Made by a program: the position numbers and the translations under genes
Notes under the pieces: generated by a model
Seen by the model: only the letters and a program-made list of their open reading frames with translations
Told to the model about the DNA's origin: nothing
The model's database searches: none
Source: Candidatus Aramenus sp. CH1
GTDB taxonomy: Archaea > Thermoproteota > Thermoprotei_A > Sulfolobales > Sulfolobaceae
Reading direction: 5' to 3'
Assembly (NCBI GenBank): GCA_022678445.1
Contig: JALBWU010000007.1
Coordinates: 1-64,000, forward strand
Length of the DNA stretch: 64,000 nt
Shown: positions 47,926 to 58,374 of the stretch, one piece after another
Numbering within the stretch: the first letter of the stretch is position 1
Layout: each line of letters begins with the position of its first letter

Positions 47926-48456
47926 ATTAAAGTAATTCTTATTACTGGAATGCCAGGCTCCGGAAAGACGGAATTCGCAAAGATGTTGAAAGAGAAGGGC
48001 TTCCAAGTGATCTCCATGGGCGACGTGCTCAGGAAAAGGTACGAAAAGGAGGCGAGGCACGGCGAAAAGCTAATGGACTTCGCCAAGAGGATAAGGGAGA
48101 TCTACGGTGAGGGAGTTGTGGCGAGGCTGAGCGTAGAGGAAGTCCCTCCCTCAGCCAAGCTAGTTGCCTTTGAGGGGGTCAGAAGCTTGTACGAGGTGGA
48201 GGAGTTCAAGAGGCTGGGAGAACCGCTGATTGTGGCCATCCACTCCCCTCCTCAACTTAGGTACTCCAGAATGATGAGCAGGATGAGACAGGACGACTCC
48301 AAGGACGTCCAAGAGTTGAGGAGAAGGGATCTCGACGAAATAAAGTTGGGTATAGGGGGAGTCATAGCTATGGCGGACTACGTAGTACTCAACGACTCGT
48401 CGATCGAGGAGTTTAAGAGGAGGTCGGAAGAAATTATACAAAGGATATTAAGATGA
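47926..48456 (+). CDS. P-loop nucleotide kinase-like ATPase (UPF0200), probable ATT start
   Basis: About 176 residues. [20 protein letters not shown] is the Walker A motif; [17 protein letters not shown] and FEGVRS follow as in adenylate-kinase/dephospho-CoA-kinase-like proteins. The first ATG in frame (47950) is inside the Walker motif and would remove the beta-strand KVILIT that must precede it. Upstream the frame has no ATG, GTG or TTG. ATT at 47926 has GGTGG at 47915-47919 with a six-base spacer, identical to the zinc-ribbon gene. TATA-like ACTTTTAAA is at 47887-47895. Substrate unknown. Confidence 0.8.
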   Translation: MKVILITGMPGSGKTEFAKMLKEKGFQVISMGDVLRKRYEKEARHGEKLMDFAKRIREIYGEGVVARLSVEEVPPSAKLVAFEGVRSLYEVEEFKRLGEPLIVAIHSPPQLRYSRMMSRMRQDDSKDVQELRRRDLDEIKLGIGGVIAMADYVVLNDSSIEEFKRRSEEIIQRILR

Positions 48457-48908
48457 CTAGAGTAACTTTCGTGGCTGAGGTTAGACCCTCTGAGGACGAG
48501 GACAAGGTAAAGATAGCGATAATGAACTTCTTCGACTTCGAGAGCATACGCGTTGAGGAAAAACCACTCGGTAAAGTGATTTTTGCTGAGGCCAATTCCC
48601 TTAGTAGCTTGAAGAAGATGCACAGAGTACTTAGGGAGGAGAGGATACTCGACGCTGCAAGGAAGTACTTGAAGAGGGGGATCCAAGGTAAGAAGATAAC
48701 CTTCATGATACACAAACAAGCTGCAAGCGTCGGGGTTCTGTCATTTGTAGACGACGAGAGGGAGTCGCCTTTAGGGCCCATTGAAGTGACGATCGAATAC
48801 GAGAACCCCGAGGAGGTAGTGGACTGGCTTGCCCCCAAGACTGCTAGGGGAAGGCCCCTCTGGGAAAACCCTATCCCTGACGAAGTACGTAATAGGAGAG
48901 GTCCTTAG
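48453..48908 (+). CDS. Predicted RNA-binding protein (UPF0201)
   Basis: 151 residues. Conserved segments [42 protein letters not shown] and [11 protein letters not shown] are typical of archaeal UPF0201 proteins, thought to bind RNA. ATGA overlap with the kinase-like gene and 38-base tail overlap with RNase Z on the other strand. Function not established. Confidence 0.85.
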   Translation: MTRVTFVAEVRPSEDEDKVKIAIMNFFDFESIRVEEKPLGKVIFAEANSLSSLKKMHRVLREERILDAARKYLKRGIQGKKITFMIHKQAASVGVLSFVDDERESPLGPIEVTIEYENPEEVVDWLAPKTARGRPLWENPIPDEVRNRRGP

Positions 48909-49749
48909 GCGCGAAGGACCACTTAAACGTCTTCCTAGCTACCCTTTCCAGCTCCTCGTTGTCCTCGTACCTCCCGCTTATGTGCACTAGGGCTAGCCTC
49001 TTTACCTCAGCCCTTTTTGCGACCTCTGCCGCGACCGAGACGGTGGAGTGCCCATACTCCTCAGCATTTACGTCGTCCAAGAACGTCGAGTCGTGAAGGA
49101 GAAGGTCTGCCCCCTTGACCGCCTCAACTACCTTGTCAGAGTAAGACGTATCCCCCGTGTAGGCTACCTTCAGGCCCCTCCTCTTGATTAAGTAGTCCTC
49201 AGGCTTTAACACCCTGTCGCCTAACTTTACCTCCTTCCCCTCCTTCAGTTGTCTTATCACCCTCCAGTCCCTTATCCCTTCTCTCTCAAGCCTCTCCTTG
49301 TCTACGTTAACCCTTTCCTTTTCCTCTAGGATGTACCCTTGGGAGGGGACTACGTGCCTAGTAGGGAAAGGAGTGAGCCTCACCTCCTGGTCTTCGTACT
49401 CGCTGACGTACTCTATCTTGAACGTGGGGTAGAAGTGGGTGAGCTCAAACGTGGCCTTTAAGAGCTCTTGTATCTTGCTAGGTCCCATTACGTACAGCTT
49501 ATCGTTCCTGTTGTACATACTCATCGTCTGCACCATCGCGGGCAGGCCCATCACGTGGTCAGCGTGCATGTGAGTGATTGCTACGACCTTTATGGCCATT
49601 ATGCTCAAGGAGTGGTTTATCATGGTTATCTGCGTTCCTTCACCGCAGTCCATAAGGACGTTGAAGGCGTTCCTCCTGAAGAGGTAGGCTGGAAGTCTCC
49701 TCTTTGATGGCGCACCTCCTCCCGTCCCTAGGAAGAAGATCTCTATCAA
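48871..49749 (-). CDS. rnz: Ribonuclease Z
   Basis: 292 residues. Metallo-beta-lactamase fold with [12 protein letters not shown] (H-x-H-x-D-H), [10 protein letters not shown] at the N-terminus, [12 protein letters not shown] and HDSTFLDD, and a C-terminal [10 protein letters not shown]; the exosite arm is the loop near residues 150-180. Endonucleolytic trimming of tRNA 3' trailers, consistent with tRNA genes lacking CCA. It overlaps the next upstream gene by four bases. Confidence 0.94.
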   Translation of the reverse strand: MIEIFFLGTGGGAPSKRRLPAYLFRRNAFNVLMDCGEGTQITMINHSLSIMAIKVVAITHMHADHVMGLPAMVQTMSMYNRNDKLYVMGPSKIQELLKATFELTHFYPTFKIEYVSEYEDQEVRLTPFPTRHVVPSQGYILEEKERVNVDKERLEREGIRDWRVIRQLKEGKEVKLGDRVLKPEDYLIKRRGLKVAYTGDTSYSDKVVEAVKGADLLLHDSTFLDDVNAEEYGHSTVSVAAEVAKRAEVKRLALVHISGRYEDNEELERVARKTFKWSFAPKDLSYYVLRQG

Positions 49750-50672
49750 GGCTTCTCCACCACGTATATCTTCCTGCTGAGGCTCTTGTGTAGGTAAATG
49801 AAGTGTATGGAGACTACTCTCAAACCAGCGCTTTTAATCTTGTCCCTCCACTCCAAGTTGGAACCAGTAGCGAAGACAAGTTTTCCCTTCTCCCTTAAAA
49901 GCTCAGCCGAGTTGAAGAAGAAGCCCTCGTATAACATGTCCAGGCTCTCTCCCTTGGCACTTGACGACCTACCGTAGGGTGGGTCTGTCACTATGGCCTC
50001 TGCCTCCCTGTAGGGCATTGCTGTGGCAGAGGACTGTAGTAACTCGCACTGATAGCTAAAGAACTCCAGGTTTTTCCTAGCTTTGTCCAGTGCCTTGAGG
50101 TCGACGTCGCTTCCCAAGCACTTGTACCCCATCCACGCCGACTCCAGCAAAATAGATCCAAGTCCCACGAAGGGATCGCAGATTGAGCTCTTTGGATTTG
50201 CCAAATTGACCAAAAGCCTCGATGTAAAGGGATCCATAGTCCCCGACTGGGAAAAGGGCTTTTTGGAATGGGCCAACATGCTCTTTGTATCCCTCTCCTC
50301 CTCCCTGATTCCCGCTATGATTACTCCGTCCGTGAAGATTAGGTCTAGGACGGCGCAGTTCCTCGAGGGCTTAATTGCCTTTAGCACTTCAGAGTACGCT
50401 TGCTGGAACTCATCCTTCCCTGAGCCCATTATTACGTTGGGCTTAACTGAAAAGCACTTACCCCTAACGGCGTCCACTATTTCCTTGAAGTCCTCAGATA
50501 TGGCCAGTACCTCTCCCGTGTACTTTATCGTAGAGGACCTCCTAGCGACGTTCCTGCTTTCTCCGTCAAAAACGGCAACTCCCGTGAAAAAACTCGCGTC
50601 CCTCCTAATTATAGCTAGGAGCTCGGCCATTGAGACGAAGAGCTCGTCTGCGCTTAACACTGCGTACTTCAT
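49746..50672 (-). CDS. tRNA (guanine-N2) methyltransferase, Trm-G10/Trm11-like
   Basis: 308 residues. C-terminal Rossmann methyltransferase: DPFVGLGSILLESAWMG (SAM loop), GSDVDLKALDKARKNL and VTDPPYGRSSSAKGES with the D-P-P-Y catalytic motif of N2/N6 methylases. The N-terminal 140 residues could hold a THUMP-like RNA-binding domain. Likely modifies G10 in tRNA. Coupled by four-base overlaps to rnz and prs. Confidence 0.85.
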   Translation of the reverse strand: MKYAVLSADELFVSMAELLAIIRRDASFFTGVAVFDGESRNVARRSSTIKYTGEVLAISEDFKEIVDAVRGKCFSVKPNVIMGSGKDEFQQAYSEVLKAIKPSRNCAVLDLIFTDGVIIAGIREEERDTKSMLAHSKKPFSQSGTMDPFTSRLLVNLANPKSSICDPFVGLGSILLESAWMGYKCLGSDVDLKALDKARKNLEFFSYQCELLQSSATAMPYREAEAIVTDPPYGRSSSAKGESLDMLYEGFFFNSAELLREKGKLVFATGSNLEWRDKIKSAGLRVVSIHFIYLHKSLSRKIYVVEKP

Positions 50673-51541
50673 AGCCTCACTGCTATCAGCTCTGAGATGT
50701 CCACAACCTTGACGTCACCTTGCACGTTTACAGAATTAGTAGAAATAACGTCCTTGACCCCTGCCTTCTTAAGCCTATCCAAAGCGCTGTTTACCAAAAG
50801 CGCGTGGGCAGCTGCAGCTATGACTTTCCTGGCCCCTAACTTGTAGGATGCCTTGGAGGCCAACTCCATTGTTCCCCCTGTGCTTATTATGTCGTCTATG
50901 AGGACAACGTCCTTCCCCGACAAGTTCCCCTGAGGCAATTCCTTAATCCTTACCTCCCCAGTTGTCCTGTCCCTCTCCTTTTCCACATAAGAGAAAGGAG
51001 AGCCAAGTTCCTTAGCCAACCTCTCCGCCCTACTTAAAGCTCCCCTGTCAGGGGCAAGGACAAAGGGGTCATCCACCTCCTTCCTAATTTCCCTGGCTAG
51101 AGCTGGAATTGGGTCTACAAGCTTCACCTCTCCTTTGAAGTACTTCAGCGCGTCCTGGTGATGGGGCTCCACCACGACGAGGCTGTCGCACCCCACGTGG
51201 CTGAGTATTCCCAACACTGTCTTTACGCTCAAGGCCTCCCCGTCCTTGAACCTCCTATCCTGCCTCAAGTACGCCATGTAGGGGACTACCGCAGTGACTT
51301 TGCTCGCGCCCATGTCCTTAGCAGTCTCCGCCATCAGGAAGAGCTCTATGAGGTGTTTGTCTTGAGGGTAATAAGTGGACTGCACTATGACGACATCCTC
51401 GTTGCCCAAGGGCCTTGGATACCTTATGTAGGACTCTCCGTCTGGGAAAACCTTGCTCTCCGCCTTTATTAGGTCGGCTCTCAAGATCTTTGAGATAGCC
51501 TCGTCGATTCCGTTCGAGGCTGGCCCTCCTACTATAATCAT
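50669..51541 (-). CDS. prs: Ribose-phosphate pyrophosphokinase
   Basis: 290 residues. VVPYMAYLRQDRRFKDGEALS contains the ATP and catalytic regions, and DVVLIDDIISTGGTMELA is the PRPP-binding motif (DDxxxTGGT). Makes PRPP for nucleotide synthesis. Start ATG 51541; 52-base AT-rich gap to the divergent GPN GTPase gene. Confidence 0.95.
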   Translation of the reverse strand: MIIVGGPASNGIDEAISKILRADLIKAESKVFPDGESYIRYPRPLGNEDVVIVQSTYYPQDKHLIELFLMAETAKDMGASKVTAVVPYMAYLRQDRRFKDGEALSVKTVLGILSHVGCDSLVVVEPHHQDALKYFKGEVKLVDPIPALAREIRKEVDDPFVLAPDRGALSRAERLAKELGSPFSYVEKERDRTTGEVRIKELPQGNLSGKDVVLIDDIISTGGTMELASKASYKLGARKVIAAAAHALLVNSALDRLKKAGVKDVISTNSVNVQGDVKVVDISELIAVRL

Positions 51542-51593
51542 AGGTATTGCTCTCAGAAGAAGTTTTTAAGATTAAAACCGCTCATTATACTTT

Positions 51594-52358
51594 ATGTATT
51601 TTATCTTCTTCACTGGAACTGCAGGAGCCGGGAAGACCACTATCGTAAAGGAATTTCGCGATTACTTGGTTGACCAGGAAATGGACGTGGCTACAATTAA
51701 CCTAGATCCAGCTGTAGAGAACTTGCCCTATGCCCCCGATTTCGACGTAAGGGATTACGTGGACGCCTTTGAGGTTATGCAGAGGTACCAGCTGGGGCCC
51801 AACACCTCTTTGATCGTGTCCATCGACCTAGTACTTTCAAAGGCTGGAGAGATAAAGAAGGAAATAGACGAGATAGAGGCCAACTACGTGTTGGTGGACA
51901 CTCCGGGCCAAGTGGAGCTCTTTGCCTACAGGGACACGGGCAGGCTAATATCTTCGCTGATAGCTGGAGAAAACAGGGCTATCAACGTGTTCCTCATGGA
52001 CTCCTTCCTCGCAAAGGAGGCTAGGAGTTTCGTCTCCTTACTTCTGTTGTCAAGTGCTATAAAGTTCAGGCTGAACCTACCACAAGTAAACGTCCTATCC
52101 AAGGTAGACTTGTTGAGCGAGAAGGAGCTCGAAAACGTCAAATCGTGGGGAGAAGGCGAGAAGATTGTAGACGACCTAGGGACGATAGACGAGTACTCCT
52201 TTGAACTCGTTAAGACGATAGTAGAGAACCTCGACAGCTCCCCGATCCCAGTGTCCTCCGTAACCAATTCTGGGTTTAACGAACTTTACGCGGAGATACA
52301 AAAGGTATTTGCTGGAGGGGAGGACTACCTAACGGAGGAAAACAACCCCAGGATTTGA
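51594..52358 (+). CDS. GPN-loop GTPase
   Basis: 254 residues. FFTGTAGAGKTTIVKEF is the Walker A; NLDPAVENLPYAPDFDVRDY holds the G-P-N-like loop; VDTPGQVELFAY is switch II, and LSKVDLL the base-recognition motif. Archaeal homologues dimerise and are linked to RNA-polymerase assembly or DNA replication. Placed directly upstream of PCNA2. Confidence 0.92.
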   Translation: MYFIFFTGTAGAGKTTIVKEFRDYLVDQEMDVATINLDPAVENLPYAPDFDVRDYVDAFEVMQRYQLGPNTSLIVSIDLVLSKAGEIKKEIDEIEANYVLVDTPGQVELFAYRDTGRLISSLIAGENRAINVFLMDSFLAKEARSFVSLLLLSSAIKFRLNLPQVNVLSKVDLLSEKELENVKSWGEGEKIVDDLGTIDEYSFELVKTIVENLDSSPIPVSSVTNSGFNELYAEIQKVFAGGEDYLTEENNPRI

Positions 52359-52447
52359 CCGTGGGGCTCCACGAAAGGGATAGGATAAACTAGAGCAAAA
52401 GCAAAGGACCTCAAACTTTATACGCCTTCCTAGGGAAATATAAAGAC
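52359..52447 (+). promoter_or_regulatory. Spacer with hairpin and TATA box before PCNA gene
   Basis: GTGGGGCTCCAC near 52363-52374 can form a small hairpin after the GTPase stop, and AACTTTATAC at 52414-52423 lies 25 bases before the PCNA ATG at 52448, a leaderless TATA position. Confidence 0.5.
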
Positions 52448-53182
52448 ATGAAGTTCAAGGCCATCGATGCGTCTGCCTTGGCAAACATCTTCGCTACAGT
52501 CGGGGAGTTCATGAACGAGGCCAGCATAGTCTCCACAAAGGACGGTATAAGAATCTCTGGCATAGACCCGTCTAGGGTGGTCTTCCTGGACATCTTCCTA
52601 CCTTCAGCTTACTTTGAGGACTACGAGTCAGAGGAGAAGGAGGTCTACGGCTTCAGCCTCAAGGAGGTAAACCAAGTACTCAAGAGGGTGAAGAAAAACG
52701 ACTCCATTACGATCTACACCGAGCAAGAGAAGATAAACGTCGACATTTCAGACGGCTTCGAGAGGATATTCAAGTTGCCCATCCTAGGGTCTTCTGAACC
52801 CCAGAACCCCTCCATGAACCTGGAGTTCCCGTTCAAGGCGAAGCTTCTCACCGCTGTCTTCAGCGAAGTTATCTCTGACCTCTCCAACCTAGGTGATACC
52901 CTAATTATCTCCTCAAAGGAACAAAAGCTGTACTTAGAGGCACAAGGGGACTTAGGGAACTCTACGGTAGAGCTCTCCACAGACAACGGCGGACTTATAG
53001 AGTCCGAGGGAAGCGACGCTACCTCCACCTACGGGATGGAGTACGTCTATAACACCATCCCCATGAGGAAGCCCTCAGACACGGTGCAGTTGGCCTTTGG
53101 CTCTCAGTTGCCCCTCAAGCTACGCTACGAGTTGCCCCAAGGGGGCTACGGTGACTTCTACATTGCACCCAGGGTTGAATAA
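52448..53182 (+). CDS. pcn2: DNA sliding clamp, PCNA2-type subunit
   Basis: 244 residues. Two PCNA domains: GIRISGIDPSRVVFLDIFLPSAYFE in domain 1 and DNGGLIESEGSDATSTYGMEYVYN in domain 2, with the C-terminal LPLKLRYELPQGGYGDFYIAPR tail. Sequence and position next to priS and Gins15 match PCNA2 of the Sulfolobus heterotrimeric clamp. PCNA1 and PCNA3 are not in the window. The priS start lies inside its 3' end. Confidence 0.95.
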   Translation: MKFKAIDASALANIFATVGEFMNEASIVSTKDGIRISGIDPSRVVFLDIFLPSAYFEDYESEEKEVYGFSLKEVNQVLKRVKKNDSITIYTEQEKINVDISDGFERIFKLPILGSSEPQNPSMNLEFPFKAKLLTAVFSEVISDLSNLGDTLIISSKEQKLYLEAQGDLGNSTVELSTDNGGLIESEGSDATSTYGMEYVYNTIPMRKPSDTVQLAFGSQLPLKLRYELPQGGYGDFYIAPRVE

Positions 53183-54137
53183 CCTAGTGAAGGTGATTTT
53201 TAAGGAGTACTACGAGAGGGCTACCCTTGAACTTCCGTACGACATGGAGCTAAGAGAGTTCGCGTACCAACCCTTTGAGTCTGAGTCGTACGTGAGACAC
53301 TTAAGCTTCTCCAACGAGGTAGAGCTCAAGGCCTACCTCGTGAAGAACGTTCCACTCCACCTCTATTACTCCTCAGCTAAGTACCAACTGCCCTCAGAAA
53401 AGGAAATGGAGGGGAAGGGATGGATGGGGGCAGACATGCAGTTTGACCTAGACGCAGACCACTTCTGTAACGTGAGGAAGTTCAACTTTTGCCCCACGTG
53501 TGGACAGGCGGTTGAGGGAGAGGTGTGCCCAAGGGACGGGACGCAGGCAATTGAGTACGTTGAAGTCACCAAGGAGTGCATTGAGAAGACAAAAGAAAAG
53601 GCCATTGACCTCGTGGAGATACTGGAGGACGACTTAGGCTTTAAGCCCAAGGTCTACTTCTCAGGGAACAGGGGTTTCCACGTCATAGTGGAGTGCTCCG
53701 GCGACTGCGCCCTCTTGAGCTCCAGCGATAGGAAGCAGATAGCGGAGTACGTCATGGGAGTTAACGTGCCCAAGTACCGGGGAGAGCCAGGAGACCCAGG
53801 GTGGGTGGGAAGGCAGGCCAGGGGGAAGAGCGGGGTGGAGATAGACGAACAGGTGACCACTGACGTGAAGAGGCTCGTTAGGATTCCTGGCTCAATTCAC
53901 GGCAAGTCGGGGCTCCTCGTCAGGAGGGTGGAGCTAGAGAGGTTTGAGTTTTCCAAGGAAGTCCTCTCTCCCCTTAAGGGAACAGGGATACTCCTGCCCT
54001 TCGTTTCCGGGGAGTTCGAGCTAATAGGCGAGAAGGTCAAGCTCAGGGAGAGGACGCCCATAAGGCTTGACATAGCCTTGGCGCTTTACGCTTCGCTTAA
54101 AGGTCTGGGAGAGCTAAAGGTATACGAAAAGGGGTAA
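53151..54137 (+). CDS. priS: DNA primase small subunit (PriS)
   Basis: 328 residues from GTG 53151, which gives TSTLHPGLNNLVKVIF, aligning with the known Sulfolobus start; the frame remains open further upstream but inside PCNA. Catalytic D-x-D: DMQFDLDADHFC, with a zinc-binding C-x-x-C knuckle at FCPTCGQAVEG and CPRDG. YFSGNRGFHVIVE and RLVRIPGSIHGKSGL are conserved NTP-site blocks. Synthesises RNA/DNA primers with PriL (not in window). 32-base overlap with PCNA and a short gap to Gins15. Confidence 0.95.
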   Translation: MTSTLHPGLNNLVKVIFKEYYERATLELPYDMELREFAYQPFESESYVRHLSFSNEVELKAYLVKNVPLHLYYSSAKYQLPSEKEMEGKGWMGADMQFDLDADHFCNVRKFNFCPTCGQAVEGEVCPRDGTQAIEYVEVTKECIEKTKEKAIDLVEILEDDLGFKPKVYFSGNRGFHVIVECSGDCALLSSSDRKQIAEYVMGVNVPKYRGEPGDPGWVGRQARGKSGVEIDEQVTTDVKRLVRIPGSIHGKSGLLVRRVELERFEFSKEVLSPLKGTGILLPFVSGEFELIGEKVKLRERTPIRLDIALALYASLKGLGELKVYEKG

Positions 54138-54143
54138 AAAGCC

Positions 54144-54593
54144 TTGATAGACGAAGTGCTCTCCAAGGAGCTCGAGACCGACGCCCTACAAGAGATCCCC
54201 ATAAACTCGTTCTCAAATGACCTAGAGGTCCTAAAGAAACTGAGGTTGAGGTACACCGACGAACTCCACAAGAGGGAAGTGAAGATTTACGAAGAGCTAG
54301 CGGAGTCCCTGTTTGAGGTGAGGCTGGGCAAGTACCTTGAGGACGGAAAGGGGGGAGGGAGCTTTGACTCCTTCGTCTTCGAGTTCTTGGAAAAAATAAA
54401 GGAACTCTACGTCTCCCTCCTCACTGGCAACCTAGTGTCCAACAACGAGAGGGTAATGTGTAAGGTGACCAAGAAGGTCACCGTAGACGGCAGGACGCTG
54501 GACAGGGGGGACATAGCTTTCCTCCCAATAAGGCTGGTCGTGCCTTTATGGATAGTAGAATATATAATCCCCTGCAAGTTAGTAGATAACTGA
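54144..54593 (+). CDS. gins15: GINS complex subunit, Gins15-type
   Basis: 149 residues from TTG 54144. Helical A domain followed by a C-terminal beta domain ([36 protein letters not shown]). In Sulfolobus the Gins15 gene sits between priS and ribosomal genes exactly as here, which supports the call. Part of the CMG-like replicative helicase with MCM and Cdc45/RecJ. Sequence alone is weakly conserved. Confidence 0.8.
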   Translation: MIDEVLSKELETDALQEIPINSFSNDLEVLKKLRLRYTDELHKREVKIYEELAESLFEVRLGKYLEDGKGGGSFDSFVFEFLEKIKELYVSLLTGNLVSNNERVMCKVTKKVTVDGRTLDRGDIAFLPIRLVVPLWIVEYIIPCKLVDN

Positions 54594-54594
54594 A

Positions 54595-54882
54595 ATGAAA
54601 GTCCCCAAAGTCATCAAGACGTACTGCCCTAGGTGTAAGACCCACACAGAGCACAGCGTCTCCCTCTACAAGTCAGGGAAGAGGAGGAGCCTCTCCGAGG
54701 GACAGAGGAGGTACGAAAGAAAGAACCTTGGTTACGGTAGCAAGAGGAAGCCGGAGCAAAAGAGGTTTGCCAAGGTCACCAAGAAGCAGACGCTCATGCT
54801 CAAGTGCCAGAAGTGCGGATACACCATAATGAAGCATGGAATTAGAGTCAAGAAGCTGGAGCTCGTTGAGGTGATCAAATGA
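54595..54882 (+). CDS. rpl44e: Ribosomal protein L44e
   Basis: 95 residues. [22 protein letters not shown] and [19 protein letters not shown] give the C-x2-C...C-x2-C zinc finger of L44e (L36a), a 50S protein near the E site. First of the L44e-S27e-aIF2alpha-Nop10 operon, one base after Gins15. Confidence 0.96.
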   Translation: MKVPKVIKTYCPRCKTHTEHSVSLYKSGKRRSLSEGQRRYERKNLGYGSKRKPEQKRFAKVTKKQTLMLKCQKCGYTIMKHGIRVKKLELVEVIK

Positions 54883-55076
54883 GGAAGCTGAGGATACTCA
54901 TTCCAGAACCAAGGACCAAGTTCATAAGGGTGAAGTGCCCAAACTGCGGAAACGAGCAAGTTATCTTCAGCCACGCCACTTTTCCGGTGAGGTGCCTCTC
55001 CTGTGCAACACAGCTCGTTTACCCGACAGGGGGCAAAGCAAAAATAGTCGGCGAAGTTATTAGAGAAATGGGCTAA
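54879..55076 (+). CDS. rps27e: Ribosomal protein S27e
   Basis: 65 residues. [29 protein letters not shown] is the zinc-ribbon core (C-x2-C-x14-C-x2-C) of S27e; 30S protein. ATGA overlap with L44e, one base before aIF2alpha. Confidence 0.96.
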   Translation: MRKLRILIPEPRTKFIRVKCPNCGNEQVIFSHATFPVRCLSCATQLVYPTGGKAKIVGEVIREMG

Positions 55077-55077
55077 A

Positions 55078-55863
55078 ATGATCTACAACAGACATCCCTT
55101 ACCAAGGGAAGGGGACGTTTTAATAGCCACCGTTAAGCAGATCTTTGACTACGGAGCTTATGTTTCCCTTGACGAGTACGGTGGTCTTCAAGCCTTCTTA
55201 CCGTGGAGCGAGATAAGTACAAGGTGGGTCAAGAACATAAGAGATGTGATCAAGGAGGACAGGAAGGTAGTAGTCAAGGTAATAAGGATTGACAGGAGGA
55301 AGGGGACAGTAGACGTCTCACTGAAGAAGGTAAACGACGACGAGAAGAGGAAGAAGAACCTCGAGTGGAAGAAGTTACAGAAAATAGACAAGATCCTGGA
55401 AATAGTCTCGAAGAAGCTTGGAAAGACGGAAAAAGAGGCCTGGGAGCAAGTGGCGTGGAAGCTCGAGAACAAGTACGGAGACGTGTTCGAGGCTTTGCAG
55501 AGGGTTAGCAGGGAAGGGGAGAAGGTACTCTTGGACGCAGGCGTGCCAGAGGTCTGGGTAAAGCCTTTGATGGAGGAGGCAATGAAGCACGTGGAGGAGA
55601 AGAGGTACAAGGAGTCTCAAGTGGTAGTGGCAAAGACTAACGACCCCTACGGGGTGGAGAAGATAAGAAAGCTCTTCAGCGAGGCGGTGCCCAAGGAGAA
55701 CGGCGTGAGTGTTAAGATCTACAGCATCGGAGCACCTAGGTATAGGATAGACGTGGTAGGCACTGACCCAAAGGAGCTGTCCAGGCTACTCGAGGAGGTT
55801 ATTGACAGCCTTAAGGAAAAGTCTAAAGAGATCGGCGTAGAGTTTAGCGTGGCTAAAGCCTAA
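55078..55863 (+). CDS. aif2a: Translation initiation factor aIF2, alpha subunit
   Basis: 261 residues. N-terminal S1/OB domain ([36 protein letters not shown], then [23 protein letters not shown]), helical middle domain, and C-terminal alpha/beta domain that binds the gamma subunit. Regulatory Ser51 of eukaryotes is not expected. Part of the ribosomal operon. Confidence 0.95.
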   Translation: MIYNRHPLPREGDVLIATVKQIFDYGAYVSLDEYGGLQAFLPWSEISTRWVKNIRDVIKEDRKVVVKVIRIDRRKGTVDVSLKKVNDDEKRKKNLEWKKLQKIDKILEIVSKKLGKTEKEAWEQVAWKLENKYGDVFEALQRVSREGEKVLLDAGVPEVWVKPLMEEAMKHVEEKRYKESQVVVAKTNDPYGVEKIRKLFSEAVPKENGVSVKIYSIGAPRYRIDVVGTDPKELSRLLEEVIDSLKEKSKEIGVEFSVAKA

Positions 55864-55895
55864 CCCTTTTTAACCGGCTTTCCCTCCTTTTCCGC

Positions 55896-56066
55896 ATGAA
55901 GTGGAAGTTAAGGAAGTGTGTTTTCGACGGCGCCTACACTTTTGAGGAGAAGTGCCCAAAGTGCGGTAGCCCTACTGTTGTCCCACATCCACCTAGGTTT
56001 TCGCCCGAGGACAAGTACGTTAAGTACAGACTGGAGGTAAAAAAGGGGAGGAAGTTTAACTGCTAG
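55896..56066 (+). CDS. nop10: H/ACA ribonucleoprotein protein Nop10
   Basis: 56 residues. [16 protein letters not shown], then [24 protein letters not shown], a zinc-ribbon plus the P-H-P-x-R-F-S-P-E-D motif unique to Nop10. Structural partner of Cbf5 in archaeal pseudouridylation RNPs. ATG 55896; 32 bases after aIF2alpha in the usual archaeal order. Tail overlap of 11 bases with aglB. Confidence 0.95.
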   Translation: MKWKLRKCVFDGAYTFEEKCPKCGSPTVVPHPPRFSPEDKYVKYRLEVKKGRKFNC

Positions 56067-58338
56067 AGTTTGTCACTACTGTAACGTGGGGCATGTAGCC
56101 TGGTTGTACGAACTCGTACACCATTACCATTATATAGACTATGTAGCCGTTAGACGGGTTAGAGTAAAGCGGGTAAAGGGCTATGTAAACAGGAGCAAAG
56201 TACTGCATGTGGACTGGTGGCAACACTACACCGCTTGAGAGGCCAGTAGCTGTGAACGTGACGCTGAAGGGAGCTACAACCGGGTAACCGAGAGTCTGCA
56301 CTGCTTGTATGAACATCTGTACTATCAACGACTGGTAAGCCTTAGGAGTCCACGCCAACACGTAGGACTGGGCCACGTAGTTCTCCAAGGTAGCCGCTTC
56401 TGACGCCGTGGCAGGGTTGGAGCCATAGGTCTGGTTTATGGCTGATATTTGATCCTCGATTAGGGTCGAGTTTACGTACTCGTTTATTGGGTACCCTGCT
56501 ATGGTCGTCATGGCTCCCATGGCCTTTCCTATATCTCCCAGGCTAGTGGTGTAGCCTAAGAAGGGGCCTCCAAGGTCTACCGGGTAGCCTATGAAAGCGT
56601 CAGCCCTAAACTGTCCGTTGGAGAAGGAATAGCTTACTGTTATTGCATCGTACGCGACTACATAGGCAGGGGTCTGCTCTGGACTCCCGTTATATGGCCT
56701 AATGTGGAAGTCGTTCATCAGCACGTTTGCCGCAAAGCTCTCGTTGTTAAGGAACATTTCCGCCATCAACTTGATCTGCGTCCCGTTTAGCGTATTGTTC
56801 TCGTCTATCACCGATCTATTACCTACGACCTCTATCCAGTAGCCGTAGTCCCACCAGCTCAAGATGAAGGAGTGCTGGGGCGTGTTCTCCCTTATCCAGT
56901 TGAGCGCCTCAACCCAAGCGTAATTAGGTACAGGGTAGGGAGAAGCTGAAGTGACTATTGCGTTGGGTTCGTTGCTGAACATGATGGCAGAGGACGCGTC
57001 AGCTACCATGGAGAGCCCCACGAAGGCCAGGAAAAGCACTGGGACTAGCCTATTTCCGCTCTCCCTTATCTTTGAAACTATGAAGGCCACGCCTGCCCCG
57101 GCCAGTGGGGCGACCATGTAAGCGGTATAGTTGAACAAGTAGGGCTGTTCGGAGGTACCGTAAATGCTGACCACTCCAAGCACCATTAGCCAGACTGCAG
57201 ACAAGTTACCGTTCCTTATTGCGTAGTATATCCCAAGGATAGAAAGGAAGATGGATATGCCGAAGTCCTGCAACATGGCGGAAATTGACTGCGGGATGTA
57301 CTCTGCCACGGTCTTGTCAATTGGGACGGTTATTTGGAAGAATGGGTTTATGATAGCGTAGTACCTGGACGGAATTGGGGTAACTCCTATATAAGATAGG
57401 CCCGCTATCCCTATAACGAAGAGGAAAACCAGCACAGCGGTAATTATGAGGGACCTAGAGTCGGCAATCTCCTTTGGTATAACCTGCTTGAGGTAGAGGT
57501 CCAAGAACAGCAACAGCCCTACTAGCAGTAACGAGAACCCGTGGGCTAGGCCAGACATAAAGCCTATGCTGTTCGGGGCAAACGACGTTAAGAAGGCCGT
57601 AACTAGGGCCATTAACGTGAAGGACTTTGCAGTTGGTAGGTCGTTCCTGTTCAGGAGTATTATGAGGAATGCGCCAGCTAGCAAGCTTAGGTCAATGTAC
57701 GTAGAGCCTCCCCAGCTTATCTCAGCCAGGAACAGGGGTAGTCCGGCTAGAGCTCCGTAGGCTGGTCTCTTTTTCTCTATGGCGTAATTTAGCAGGTAGA
57801 TGGAGAAGAGCACGAATACGCCTCCCCAAGAGTCCTTAGGCAGACCGCCCACTATGTTCTTGTAGGTCAGGGCCGGGGACACAGCTATGACTATTGACGC
57901 TATTAGTGCGCCCATCCTGCTCTTGGTTATCCCGTCTACTGCCAAGTAAGTTGCCACAACCCCCAAGCCTGCAAGGGCTATGTCCATGAACATGGTGACA
58001 GTGTAGACAGCGTTGGCGCCCAGGTAAGAGAACGGCAATGAAAGCAACGAAACGATAAAGGGAAGACCTATGGTATCCCCTAACTCTATGAAATAGCCCC
58101 ATGGGTACCACGCGTGGACGTCTGGGGGCACCGCGTACCAGTTTCCGTGTGCTTGGGAGATGAGCAAAGCGTTGTAGAACAAGTACCACGAGTCGAAGCC
58201 GTTTATGGCGAGGGGCCAGTCAGCGCTGAGCGTCCTTATAAGTATGGAGACAAGGGTTATGGAGGTGACAGCCAAGGTGTCGATAACTGTAGTCCTCCTC
58301 AAGATCCGAGAAACGCCCTTTATTGACTGCATAAGCAA
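56056..58338 (-). CDS. aglB: Oligosaccharyltransferase AglB (STT3 family)
   Basis: 760 residues. About 12-13 membrane helices in the first 440 residues, with [13 protein letters not shown] (the D-x-D-like acidic loop region) and [13 protein letters not shown]-type motifs. The catalytic site marker of the external domain, [10 protein letters not shown], lies near residue 495. Transfers the lipid-linked oligosaccharide to Asn in surface proteins; many sequons in the binding protein at 43225 fit such a target. 3' end overlaps nop10. Confidence 0.94.
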   Translation of the reverse strand: MLMQSIKGVSRILRRTTVIDTLAVTSITLVSILIRTLSADWPLAINGFDSWYLFYNALLISQAHGNWYAVPPDVHAWYPWGYFIELGDTIGLPFIVSLLSLPFSYLGANAVYTVTMFMDIALAGLGVVATYLAVDGITKSRMGALIASIVIAVSPALTYKNIVGGLPKDSWGGVFVLFSIYLLNYAIEKKRPAYGALAGLPLFLAEISWGGSTYIDLSLLAGAFLIILLNRNDLPTAKSFTLMALVTAFLTSFAPNSIGFMSGLAHGFSLLLVGLLLFLDLYLKQVIPKEIADSRSLIITAVLVFLFVIGIAGLSYIGVTPIPSRYYAIINPFFQITVPIDKTVAEYIPQSISAMLQDFGISIFLSILGIYYAIRNGNLSAVWLMVLGVVSIYGTSEQPYLFNYTAYMVAPLAGAGVAFIVSKIRESGNRLVPVLFLAFVGLSMVADASSAIMFSNEPNAIVTSASPYPVPNYAWVEALNWIRENTPQHSFILSWWDYGYWIEVVGNRSVIDENNTLNGTQIKLMAEMFLNNESFAANVLMNDFHIRPYNGSPEQTPAYVVAYDAITVSYSFSNGQFRADAFIGYPVDLGGPFLGYTTSLGDIGKAMGAMTTIAGYPINEYVNSTLIEDQISAINQTYGSNPATASEAATLENYVAQSYVLAWTPKAYQSLIVQMFIQAVQTLGYPVVAPFSVTFTATGLSSGVVLPPVHMQYFAPVYIALYPLYSNPSNGYIVYIMVMVYEFVQPGYMPHVTVVTNSSS

Positions 58339-58374
58339 AATGCTGTTGCATGTTTTATAAGCTTATTCCAGAAG

